In this document: positions 48,433 to 56,646 of the stretch, piece after piece
Position numbering within the stretch: position 1 is the first letter of the stretch
How the letters are laid out: each line of letters opens with the position of its first letter
DNA from: Kocuria palustris
Lineage (GTDB): Bacteria; Actinomycetota; Actinomycetes; Actinomycetales; Micrococcaceae
DNA: 64,000 nt
Assembly (NCBI RefSeq): GCF_007666205.1
Contig: NZ_VDOR01000003.1
Location: forward strand, 102,785-166,784
Reading direction: 5' to 3'
Made by a program: the position numbers and the translations under genes
The notes under the pieces: model-generated
Seen by the model: only the letters and a program-made list of their open reading frames with translations
Database searches by the model: none
What the model was told of the DNA's origin: nothing

Positions 48433-49989
48433 TCAGATCACGACCGGCCGCTGCGGGTCCGCGGACCGCGTCCTGCGGCTGCGCCTCGTGGAGGGATCGA
48501 GGAACCAGAGGTAGATGCCGTAGGCCACGCCGATCACCGCGGCGATCGTGCGCCCGGAGCCGATGTCGATGTCGAGGTACGGGAAGACGTCGAGCTGATC
48601 CGAGACCGCGTAGATCATGAAGAACACGGTGAGGAACAGCAGGACGTCGGTCTGCCAGTCGGGGCGGATGCCGGTGACGGCGAAGAACGGGATCAGCCAG
48701 ACGACGTACCAGGCCTGGATCATGGGCGAGAACACCACGATCGCGGCGAAGGCCAGCGTCATGCGCCGCACGACCCGCTCGTCGCGCCCGACGAACATCA
48801 GGTACAGGATGACCGGCACGGCCAGGGCCTGACCGGCCGAGTGCACGGCGCCCATGGCGCGGCCGGCGTCGCCGAACAGACCCACGATCCCGCTGACCAC
48901 CAGCCCCAGCAGGCCGATGGGCGCGTACCAGATGAACGACGTGCCCGTCGTGGACAGACCCTCGATCCAGCCCCAGCCGAATCCGGACATCCACCCGAGC
49001 ACGGCCATCACGACGATGGCCCAGGCCAGGGTCAGCGCCCAGATCAGGAACCGTCGCGGCCACGAGGCGCCGCGGCCGGCCCAGAGCAGCCCGATGAACG
49101 GCAGCAGCACGACGGTGATCGGCTTGATCCCGATCGACAGCACGACGAGGGCGGTGCCGGCCATGCCGCCGCGCCAGTCGCGCCAGGTCGCCGCGACCAG
49201 GACGCCGAGCAGGGCCAGGGCCGTCATGGTGGCGTCGTTGTGCACCGCGAGGATGAAGTTGACGAGCAGCAGGGGGTTGGCGGCCGAGAGCCACAGGGCG
49301 CGCGTGGGATCGATCCCGTGGCGCTGCGCCAGCCGCGGCACGGTCCAGGCGATCAGCATGACCGAGAGCACGCACAGGAGCCGGAAGAGGAAGACCGACG
49401 AGTCGGGCTCGGCCCCGGTGATCCCGACGATCAGCCGCTCCAGCATGATGAACAGCGGGCCGTACGGCGGGGGCGATTCGCTCCACAGCTGGTCCGCGCC
49501 GAGCTGGAAGAAGTTCTCGATCGTCGAGACCCCGGATTCGTACGGGCTCAGACCGGCCGCGGCGACGCGGCCCTGGCCGATGTACGAGTAGACGTCGCGG
49601 CTGAAGATCGGCACCGAGAAGACCATGGGCAGCGACCACGCCACGATGGCGGCCCTGACCCACGTCCGCGTCCCGGGGCCCCAGCCCTGCAGCTTCTGGC
49701 CCAGGCGGAACCACTCGCGCACGAGCATCATGGCCCCGATGGCGACCAGGATGATCGACAGGATCGCACCGGGGGTCGTGAAGCGCAGCTCGATGACCAG
49801 CGGGTGGCGCCGCAGCTCCGAGACCCCGGCGAGCCAGCCCACCCCGTACGAGCCGACCATCAGCAGCAGGGACCCGACGGTGCCGAAGACGACGGTGCGC
49901 AGCACCGAGCCCTCCCTCAGGGGCGGTTCGGCGGCCGTGGTGCCGGTCGACGCGCTCTCCGGCGTCCTCTCGGTGCTCGTCTCTGACAC
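48433..49989 (-). CDS. mptB: Polyprenol phosphomannose-dependent alpha-1,6-mannosyltransferase, MptB-like
   Basis: GT-C fold membrane enzyme of 518 residues with about 12 or more hydrophobic segments that adds alpha-1,6-mannose from polyprenyl-phospho-mannose to lipoglycans outside the membrane. The family catalytic region VPIFSRDVYSYIGQGRVAAAG has the acidic residue of the GT-C loop, and SPPPYGPLFI, LAVHNDATMTAL follow. The GTG start at 49989 has GAGGGG nearby; ATG 50061 is an alternative longer start. Fits a lipomannan-bearing Micrococcales cell envelope. Confidence 0.9.
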   Translation of the reverse strand: MSETSTERTPESASTGTTAAEPPLREGSVLRTVVFGTVGSLLLMVGSYGVGWLAGVSELRRHPLVIELRFTTPGAILSIILVAIGAMMLVREWFRLGQKLQGWGPGTRTWVRAAIVAWSLPMVFSVPIFSRDVYSYIGQGRVAAAGLSPYESGVSTIENFFQLGADQLWSESPPPYGPLFIMLERLIVGITGAEPDSSVFLFRLLCVLSVMLIAWTVPRLAQRHGIDPTRALWLSAANPLLLVNFILAVHNDATMTALALLGVLVAATWRDWRGGMAGTALVVLSIGIKPITVVLLPFIGLLWAGRGASWPRRFLIWALTLAWAIVVMAVLGWMSGFGWGWIEGLSTTGTSFIWYAPIGLLGLVVSGIVGLFGDAGRAMGAVHSAGQALAVPVILYLMFVGRDERVVRRMTLAFAAIVVFSPMIQAWYVVWLIPFFAVTGIRPDWQTDVLLFLTVFFMIYAVSDQLDVFPYLDIDIGSGRTIAAVIGVAYGIYLWFLDPSTRRSRRTRSADPQRPVVI

Positions 49990-50159
49990 GGATCCCCTCG
50001 TGGATGTGGATGGCGGGCCGCTCGAGGCGACCGGGCCCGGCCCGGATCGCGGACGGTGCATGCCGCGCGCAGGCCCAGCCCGGCCGCGCGCTGGCCGTCA
50101 TCCTACCGTCGGGCCCACCCGGCCCGGTCGGGCGCGCCGGGGATGTCCGAGGGCCGCAC

Positions 50160-50165
50160 TACAGT
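50160..50165 (+). promoter_or_regulatory. -10 element of a leaderless orn transcript
   Basis: TACAGT followed by seven bases and then GTG at 50173, the classic spacing for a transcript starting at the first base of the start codon. No Shine-Dalgarno sequence precedes the gene. Confidence 0.7.
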
Positions 50166-50172
50166 GGCCTGC

Positions 50173-50829
50173 GTGGCTCTCTCAAACGAACGAATGGTGT
50201 GGATCGACTGCGAGATGACGGGGCTGTCCCTGGCGGACGACGCCCTGATCGAGGTCGCGGTCCTGGTCACCGATGATCAGCTCAATGTCCTGGGCGACGG
50301 CGTCGACGTCGTCATCCGCCCCGATGACGCGGCGCTCGAGCAGATGGGCGACTTCGTGCGGAACATGCACGTGAAGTCCGGCCTGCTCGAGGAGCTGCCC
50401 TCGGGGACCACCATGGCCCAGGCCCAGCAGCAGGTCCTGGACTACATCAGGGCGTGGGTCCCGGAGCCGGGCCGCGCCCCGCTGGCGGGCAACTCGGTGG
50501 GCACGGACCGCACCTTCCTGGTCCGGGACATGCCGGAGGTGGTCGAGCACCTCCACTACCGGATCATCGACGTCTCCACCATCAAGGAGCTGTCCCGGCG
50601 CTGGTTCCCCAGGGCGTACTTCCAGTCCCCCGAGAAGACCGGCAACCACCGCGCTCTCGGCGACATCAAGGACTCCATCGACGAGCTGCGCTACTACCGC
50701 GATGCCGTGTTCGTCGACGCTCCCGGACCTTCCTCGGATCAGGCCCGCGAGGTGGCCTCCCGCGTGATCGCGGCCCGTCGGGTGACCGAGCAGGGCTCGC
50801 AGGACGACGCCGCCCAGCGGCAGCCCTGA
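50173..50829 (+). CDS. orn: Oligoribonuclease
   Basis: DEDDh exonuclease of 218 residues that degrades 2-5 nt RNAs and pGpG to nucleotides. Metal residues Asp12 and Glu14 in WIDCEMTGL, NSVGTDRTFLVRDMP with the third acid, and the GNHRALGDIKDSIDEL end with the catalytic His and last Asp. A 30-residue charged C-terminal tail is extra. GTG 50173 is preferred because it begins exactly where a transcript from the -10 should start; Met at residue 8 would shorten it. Confidence 0.96.
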   Translation: MALSNERMVWIDCEMTGLSLADDALIEVAVLVTDDQLNVLGDGVDVVIRPDDAALEQMGDFVRNMHVKSGLLEELPSGTTMAQAQQQVLDYIRAWVPEPGRAPLAGNSVGTDRTFLVRDMPEVVEHLHYRIIDVSTIKELSRRWFPRAYFQSPEKTGNHRALGDIKDSIDELRYYRDAVFVDAPGPSSDQAREVASRVIAARRVTEQGSQDDAAQRQP

Positions 50830-50901
50830 TCCGGGCTCCCTCGGGAGCCGCGCGGGCGTGACGCGATCCACATCGCGCGCCCACGGACGCCCGGGATGGG
50901 T

Positions 50902-50907
50902 TACAGT
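50902..50907 (+). promoter_or_regulatory. -10 element for tRNA-His
   Basis: TACAGT about 70 bases upstream of the tRNA; the same -10 word as for orn. No -35 is convincing. Confidence 0.45.
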
Positions 50908-50975
50908 GGTCCGCGTTGCTCAGCGGCTGACAACGTCTCCTCACCGGAGACGGCCCGGTCGCATCCGAGCAGCAT

Positions 50976-51049
50976 GGTGGGCGTAGCTCAGTCGGCAGAG
51001 CGCCTGGTTGTGGTCCAGGAGGTCGCGGGTTCAACCCCCGTCGCTCACC
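50976..51049 (+). tRNA. tRNA-His (GUG)
   Basis: 74-base cloverleaf with the histidine-specific extra G at position -1 opposite C73: acceptor GTGGGCG/CGCTCAC, D arm GCTC/GAGC, anticodon arm CCTGG-TTGTGGT-CCAGG with GTG, T arm GCGGG-TTCAACC-CCCGT. Confidence 0.97.
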
Positions 51050-51939
51050 CCGCCGAGGCCCCCGGGATCCTGAGGATCCCGGGGGCCTTTTCTCGTCCGC
51101 CCCGCCATGGCGGCGCACGCCCTCCGGGAACGCCGGCGGATCAGCCGCTTCACAGGGCGAAGCCAGCGGCGCAGCTGCAGACGATCGCCCCATGCCGCCT
51201 GCGTCTCCTCCGCGGCGGCATCCAGCCTCTCCCAGGCCGCGGCCAGGAGCACGTGGTGGTGATCGGGGTTATTGGCCAGGACCCGCGCACGGGTCCTCGC
51301 CAGCCCCTCGCCCAGGTCGGCCAGACGGCGGGATGCCGGCTTCTGCCGATACTCGTGCACCGCATCGATGCGCGCCCCGTGGCCTCCGAGCTGGGCCAGC
51401 AGGCGCAGCCAGAACTCGTAGTCCTCGAAGCCGCGACGCAGCAGCTCGTCGTAGCCGCCGACGGCTTCCCAGTCCTCGCGCCGGAAGACCGCTGTCACGC
51501 CGACGCGGTTGCCGCCTGCCAGAGCCGCCAGGTCCACCGACGGCGGGGGCGTCTTCCGCTCGCTCACGACGCCGAAGCGGTCCACGAACCCGTAGGCGAA
51601 CCGGCATTCCGGCGCTGCCGCCAGAGCCGCGATGCCGCGGGCGGCGTAGTCCGGGCTCAGGCGGTCGTCCGCGTCCAGCGGGATCACCCAGGGGGCTGTC
51701 GTGGCCGCGATGCCCGCGTTCCTCGCAGCGGACGGCCCGCTGTTCGGCTGGTCCAGGCGAGCGACGCCCTCCGGCAGGGCCGCCAGAGCCGCCAGCGTGT
51801 CGGCGCGCGTGGACCCGTCGTTCACGACGACGATCTCGACCTCGACACCCTCCTGTGCCGCGGCGGCGGCCACCGATTCCTGCAGGTGGACGGGGTCGTC
51901 GTCGAACGTCGGGATGACGAAGGCCGCGCATGCACTCAT
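51031..51939 (-). CDS. Family 2 glycosyltransferase, reading into the tRNA-His terminator
   Basis: 302-residue GT-A enzyme using a nucleotide sugar. ACAAFVIPTFDDD start, VVVNDGSTRADT, SGPSAARNAGIA, PLDADDRL (DxD-like metal site) and RRGFEDYEFWLRL (catalytic ED) are clear. No membrane helix. The start ATG 51939 has no strong ribosome site. The last 25 or so codons run through the tRNA-His hairpin (51056-51088) and 19 bases of the tRNA itself, ending at 51031; the tail GRTRKGPRDPQDPGGLG is what that hairpin encodes. A frame error near the C terminus is possible. Acceptor unknown. Confidence 0.85.
   Translation of the reverse strand: MSACAAFVIPTFDDDPVHLQESVAAAAAQEGVEVEIVVVNDGSTRADTLAALAALPEGVARLDQPNSGPSAARNAGIAATTAPWVIPLDADDRLSPDYAARGIAALAAAPECRFAYGFVDRFGVVSERKTPPPSVDLAALAGGNRVGVTAVFRREDWEAVGGYDELLRRGFEDYEFWLRLLAQLGGHGARIDAVHEYRQKPASRRLADLGEGLARTRARVLANNPDHHHVLLAAAWERLDAAAEETQAAWGDRLQLRRWLRPVKRLIRRRSRRACAAMAGRTRKGPRDPQDPGGLGGVSDGG
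51056..51091 (+). terminator. Intrinsic terminator after tRNA-His
   Basis: Perfect 15-bp inverted repeat (AGGCCCCCGGGATCC / GGATCCCGGGGGCCT) with TGA loop and a TTTT run, beginning seven bases past the tRNA. The clearest U-tract terminator in the window. On the opposite strand it is coding for the glycosyltransferase tail. Confidence 0.93.
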
Positions 51940-51994
51940 CGCTTCACCATATCGGCGCGGTGATGGGCCCCGGCGGCCGGGATCCATGCGGTCG

Positions 51995-53146
51995 TCAGGC
52001 GAACACGGTCATGAGGTAGAGGGCGAAGACCATGACGTGCCCGGCCCCGTGCAGCGCCGTGACCCGGCCCCCGAAGAACGTGGCGACGGTCAGCAGCAGG
52101 GAGATCCCCACCAGGGCGAGGTTCGACGGGGTCTGGGCGAGCACCACGGTCTGCCCGGTCAGCATCCCGATCGCCAGCACCGCCGGGATCGTGAGGCCGA
52201 CGGTCGAGACCAGGGCGCCGTGGCACAGGTTCGACACCCGCTGCAGCTCCCCGCCCAGCGCGGCCCGCACGGCCGTGATCGTCTCCGGCAGGAACACGAT
52301 CAGCGCGATCACGAGCCCGGACAGCGCAGCCGGCGCGTCGGCGCGGTTCAGGGCGTCGTCCAGCAGCGCGGCCATGTCGTGCGACAGCAGCACGATGGGC
52401 ACGACGATGGCCACGAGCAACAGGGCGCGCACGAGGATCTCGCTGCGATGGGTGCGCAGGACCTCGGCGAGCGAGCCGGTCGAGGACTCCTCCGGCTCCT
52501 CCGTCGTCCCCGCGGCCGCGTCGACGTCCTGGAAGTCCCCGCGCTGGGGCCCCATCTGCCGCTGGAGGAAGTACGCGTAGAGCAGCACGGTCATCAGCGC
52601 GACCAGCACGGCCTGACCGGTCCGGTAGGCGCCGTCCTCGCCGATCAGGGCCGGCATGGCGAAGGCCGTGGCGAGCAGGACGATCAGCAGGGTCAGGTAC
52701 GCGGAGACGCCCGCGCGGTTGGGCCGCAGGCCGCCGTGGCGCATCCCGCCGACGATCAGACAGACGCCGATCACGAGATTGAGGATGATCATGGCGACGG
52801 CCATGACCGAGTCGCGGGCGATGGTCGCGTGGTCCCCCGGGCCGAGCATGACGGCGGAGATGAGGATGACCTCGATCAGCACGATCGACAGGGTCAGCAC
52901 CAGGGTCCCGTAGGGATCGCCCAGCCGGCGGGCCAGATGCTCGGCCTGGGCGACCACTCCGGACGCGCAGATCACGATGACGACGACGATGGCCGCGAGG
53001 ACCGTCAGCAGGGCCGCGGTCGGGAGGCTGCCCTCGAGCAGGGGCTGGGCGAGCAGCAGCGCGATGTACGCGCCCCAGCCGAGCAGCAGCCGCAGCAGCA
53101 CGGACGGGGTCAGCACGTCGCGCAGGGTCGGGGAGAGTGCGGTCAC
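51995..53146 (-). CDS. chaA: Calcium/proton (or sodium/proton) antiporter, ChaA-like
   Basis: 383-residue membrane protein of the CaCA superfamily with about 11 helices. The two alpha repeats hold the cation-binding acids: VLTLSIVLIEVILIS in the first half and IALIVFLPETITAVRAALGG in the second. A central cytosolic acidic loop (DFQDVDAAAGTTEEPEESS, about residues 205-225) separates the halves, as in ChaA. Exports Ca2+ or Na+/K+ for proton. It lies 169 bases after the PLP fusion gene, same strand, with no visible terminator between; no functional link is claimed. Confidence 0.88.
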   Translation of the reverse strand: MTALSPTLRDVLTPSVLLRLLLGWGAYIALLLAQPLLEGSLPTAALLTVLAAIVVVIVICASGVVAQAEHLARRLGDPYGTLVLTLSIVLIEVILISAVMLGPGDHATIARDSVMAVAMIILNLVIGVCLIVGGMRHGGLRPNRAGVSAYLTLLIVLLATAFAMPALIGEDGAYRTGQAVLVALMTVLLYAYFLQRQMGPQRGDFQDVDAAAGTTEEPEESSTGSLAEVLRTHRSEILVRALLLVAIVVPIVLLSHDMAALLDDALNRADAPAALSGLVIALIVFLPETITAVRAALGGELQRVSNLCHGALVSTVGLTIPAVLAIGMLTGQTVVLAQTPSNLALVGISLLLTVATFFGGRVTALHGAGHVMVFALYLMTVFA

Positions 53147-53315
53147 GGGACGAGGCCTCCTGTGCGGGGCCGTCCCTGCTCCGTGCCCTGGAAGCGCGGG
53201 TCGTCCCGCGGGCCTCGATGGATTCCGAGCACCGATCCTAGCCGCATCCCCGCCGGCGGTCTGCCAGCTGGATCACCCTCCGCGACCGGGAGCCCCGCCC
53301 GCGGAGGATCGGCGA

Positions 53316-56300
53316 TCAGAGGCGGTCGATGTCGTCGCGCACGAAGCCGTCGGCCGTGCGCACGACATTGGCCGCCAGCGGGATCTGGTGCGAGGCGGAC
53401 TCCAGGATGTGCATCAGGTAGCCGCCCGTGTTCGGCAGCGCGATGACATCCCCCACGGCCACCCCGCGCGGGAAGGCGATGCGCCGCTTGAGGATCAGCT
53501 CCGCCTCGACGCAGTAGGCGCCCACCAGGAACGCCTCGATCGGCCCGTCCCACGGGTCATCGGGGTCCGCTGCGCGGGCATCGCCGCGCTGCGGGCCCGG
53601 GACGAGCACCGGGTCCACCAGGAAGTCGGCCGACGTCGACCGGCACTGCGTCCGGTTCATCTCGAGGCCGACGATCGGCACCCCGTCGCTGGTGTGCTTG
53701 CGGAACACGACTCGTGCCAGGGTCAGGCCGCAGCCGTCGAGCATCGCCCGGCCCGGCTCGCAGCGCAGCTGCAGCCCGCGAGCGCGCAGGGCCTCGGCCA
53801 CGGAGGTCCCGGTGCGCTCGTCGTCGGCCTGGCCGCCGTCGGTCCCGGGCTCCAGAGCCGCGTCCAGGACCCGACCGAGCCACGAGCCGCGGGTCAGCTG
53901 CTGGTGATACGGGTAGAGATCGCGCGTCCCGGCCAGCCGCGGGCCCTCGGGCCCGTCTTCGCGCCGCAGTCCCAAGCCGTCCCCGCGCCAGGTCAGCGGC
54001 TCGCGGCGACCGAGCACCGCCTCCTCGTGGGCCTGCCAGAAGGCATCCCAGAGCTCGGGGTCCTCCAGATAGGACATCGGCACTCCCCCGCCCATGTCGA
54101 TCCACGCGGGCGCGTGCCCCCGCTCGCGCAGCGCGTCCGCGAGCGCGACGGCCTGGCGCAGGCCCTCGCTGCGATGAGTCGGGTCGTAGCCGTGCAGGTG
54201 GAAGTGCAGGCCGATGACCCGCAGCCCGGCGGAGCGCTCGAGCTCCTGGGCGTCGCCCAGCTCGCGGCGCCACGTCCGCGCGGACTCCCCGAAGCGAGTG
54301 GGGGCGATTCCGCGGACCGGGTCCGGCGCCAGGCGCAGGGCGATCCCGACGGGCCCGGCCGGCTCGGGCCGCCGGGCGAGCACGTCGCACAGCAGGCTCA
54401 GCTCGTCCCGGTTGTCGACGACCACCGTCACGCCGGACTCGACGGCCAGGCGCAGCACGGGCTCGGGCTTGATCGCTGCGGTCAGCACGATGTCCCGGGG
54501 CGGCACGCCCCGGTCCAGGACCTGTCGCAGCTCGCGCTCGCTGCCCACGTCGATCCCGTGCCCGAGCTCCTGGGCGCGGTCCACGACCGCGAGCATCTTG
54601 TTCGCCTTGCGCGCCACGAACACCCGCAGATCGACGTCGCGCTGCCCGGCGGCCTCGAGCAGCTCCCCGGCATTGGCCTCCAGCGGCCGGGGATCCAGCA
54701 CGTTGACCGGGCTGCCGTGCTCCGCCAGCAGGTCGGCGCATGCCTGCGGATCGGAGGCCAGCTCCTGCATCCAGGGCTCCAGCCGCGCCGGCAGCGCGGG
54801 CCGCCCGTGCGCACCGGAGCGCAGGGTCGCCTCGATCGGAGGGGTGGCGGTCATGGGTCTCCTCTGCGGTGTCTCGATCAGGCGCTGCGCCCACAGCTGC
54901 GGCTGGCTGTGCAGTCGGCGGTTCAGGGTGTCATGGCCCAGGACGACGTCCTCGGTGGGCCGTCCGAGGACCGAGAGCCCGGCGACGGGGCGTCCGGCCG
55001 CATCCAGCGCCGCGGCGCTGCGCGTGATGCGGCAGCCCCGGCGCCCCGGCGGAACGCTCAGCACGCCGCGCTCGACCAGCCCGCGCAGCAGCGGGTCCTC
55101 GGCCGGGATGCCCGGCGGCGCCAGCACGGCGTCGACGACCACGTCCGGTGCGGGCCGCCGGGTGCCGTCCGGCGCGCACGCGCAGCCCTCCGAGTCGATC
55201 TGCACGCCCTCGTCCAGCCAGGCCAGGTCCACGATCCCGGCCTCGACGAGCGCCTCGAGCTTGCGGGCGTTGAGCAGCGGCGGGCCGAAGGCCCAGCGCT
55301 CGAAGGCGGCGGCTGCAGTGCGGAACCGGATCCATTGCTCCTGCGGGATCCGCGCGAAGCTGATCCGCTGCACGATCGACGAGTAGAGCAGGGACCACGC
55401 CCGGCCCAGGGCCCACGCGGGGCCGCCGGGCGCGCTGCCCTCGGCGGCGGCGATGCCGCGCCGCAGCGCACGCGCCGCTCGGCCCGCCTTCGGCCCCGGC
55501 TCGGCCCCGCCGTGCAGGGTCGTGCGCACCGATCGGACGATCCGCGCGGGCATCGCAGCGGCGAGCAGCTCATCCGCCGTCGCCGCCCGAGCGCCGTCCG
55601 GATCCTCCGAGCACCGCAGGATCTGCTGGGCCGTGCGCTCGACGGCCTCGAGGACCGCCGGGATGCTCTCGGCGGCCAGGACCTCTGCCCGCCCGGCGGC
55701 GACGACCTCGGCCAGGGCCCCTTCCTGCAGCGCCTGCGCCGGCGCCGACCCCGGATCGGGCTTGGCATCGAGCAGGACCCCGCTGCGTGCGGTCGGCAGG
55801 ATGGCCGCGGGCTCCTGCCCGCCGGGGCGGTAGGACAGGCGCCCGTCGGGCCCGTCCTCGAACGCTCCTCCCCGGCCCTCGGTCAGGGCCAGGGCGGCGT
55901 CGATGAAGGTCAGCGCGGCGCCGCGCACCGCCACCCGGGCGCCGGGGGCCACGGCATCCGTGCCGAGCCGCTCGGTCGTCGGGTAGACCCCCGGGACGAG
56001 CGGGATGCCGCCCCGCCACGAGTGCCGCAGCGCCGCCGGGTGATCGGCCGCGTGGCCCGTGGCCAGCAGCACCTCGTCGTACGGCCCCCGCCATCGCGGC
56101 GCCGCGCCGCGCTCCGCGGACGGGGTCTCGATCCGGGCCTCCCAGGCCCGCGGCTCGAGGGCCGCCCGCCGCAGCCCGGCGGCCCTCCCGCGGATCGTCC
56201 GCAGGCGGACGCGCTCCGGCATGGCCGCGACGACGTCGTCCCAGGCCTGCTCCAGATAGGCGCCGATCACCGCGCGCGGCGGGTAGTCCTCCCCCGCGGC

Positions 56301-56630
56301 CGGCTCCCCATGCTGGGCGGCCCACTGCCGGAAGGACGGGGTCACCCGGTCCTGCGCCCCGGGCTCGTGGACGTCGACGATCGAGGCCGTGACGTTCAGC
56401 CGCAGGTGCGACGGCTGCCGGGGGTCATACGCGGCCCCCGTGCCCGGCCGGTCCGACGGATCGATGACGTCGATCAGGACCCGCCGGGCCGGCCGGCCGT
56501 CGTCCGGCGTGCTCGCCCGGAGCCGGCGTCCCAGCGAATCCAGCGCGCTCAGCGCCTTCGGCCCGGCGCCGATCACGGCGATCCGCAGCGCCGGCAGGCC
56601 CGGCTCCCTGCGGGACGAGGCGGGGTCCAT
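53316..56630 (-). CDS. Fusion of FAD/NAD(P)-binding protein and fold-III PLP decarboxylase
   Basis: 1,104-residue frame with two enzymes. Residues 1 to about 575: an FAD/NAD(P)-binding protein of the NAD_binding_9 type (IAVIGAGPKALSALDSL, residues 18-34; DPRQPSHLRLNVTASIVDVH). From 593: a type III decarboxylase like SbnH, Y4yA or LysA, with PLP Lys675 in FVARKANKM, GIDVGSERELRQVL, HFHLHG, GGGVPMSYL, EPGRAML and GAYCVEAELIL. A strong site AGAGGAG precedes Met593 (plus-strand 54854), so the second half may also be made alone. Starts 16 bases after the SbnA-like gene; start weak. No known product: a diamino-acid pathway is inferred. Confidence 0.82.
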   Translation of the reverse strand: MDPASSRREPGLPALRIAVIGAGPKALSALDSLGRRLRASTPDDGRPARRVLIDVIDPSDRPGTGAAYDPRQPSHLRLNVTASIVDVHEPGAQDRVTPSFRQWAAQHGEPAAGEDYPPRAVIGAYLEQAWDDVVAAMPERVRLRTIRGRAAGLRRAALEPRAWEARIETPSAERGAAPRWRGPYDEVLLATGHAADHPAALRHSWRGGIPLVPGVYPTTERLGTDAVAPGARVAVRGAALTFIDAALALTEGRGGAFEDGPDGRLSYRPGGQEPAAILPTARSGVLLDAKPDPGSAPAQALQEGALAEVVAAGRAEVLAAESIPAVLEAVERTAQQILRCSEDPDGARAATADELLAAAMPARIVRSVRTTLHGGAEPGPKAGRAARALRRGIAAAEGSAPGGPAWALGRAWSLLYSSIVQRISFARIPQEQWIRFRTAAAAFERWAFGPPLLNARKLEALVEAGIVDLAWLDEGVQIDSEGCACAPDGTRRPAPDVVVDAVLAPPGIPAEDPLLRGLVERGVLSVPPGRRGCRITRSAAALDAAGRPVAGLSVLGRPTEDVVLGHDTLNRRLHSQPQLWAQRLIETPQRRPMTATPPIEATLRSGAHGRPALPARLEPWMQELASDPQACADLLAEHGSPVNVLDPRPLEANAGELLEAAGQRDVDLRVFVARKANKMLAVVDRAQELGHGIDVGSERELRQVLDRGVPPRDIVLTAAIKPEPVLRLAVESGVTVVVDNRDELSLLCDVLARRPEPAGPVGIALRLAPDPVRGIAPTRFGESARTWRRELGDAQELERSAGLRVIGLHFHLHGYDPTHRSEGLRQAVALADALRERGHAPAWIDMGGGVPMSYLEDPELWDAFWQAHEEAVLGRREPLTWRGDGLGLRREDGPEGPRLAGTRDLYPYHQQLTRGSWLGRVLDAALEPGTDGGQADDERTGTSVAEALRARGLQLRCEPGRAMLDGCGLTLARVVFRKHTSDGVPIVGLEMNRTQCRSTSADFLVDPVLVPGPQRGDARAADPDDPWDGPIEAFLVGAYCVEAELILKRRIAFPRGVAVGDVIALPNTGGYLMHILESASHQIPLAANVVRTADGFVRDDIDRL
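54854..54868 (-). promoter_or_regulatory. Internal ribosome-binding site and ATG inside the fusion gene
   Basis: Minus-strand CAGAGGAGACCCATG: Shine-Dalgarno GAGGAG five bases before an in-frame ATG (Met593), exactly at the junction between the FAD and PLP halves. It suggests a free PLP enzyme is translated in addition to, or was once separate from, the fusion. Confidence 0.6.
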
Positions 56631-56646
56631 GGATCCGGGCTGCGCG

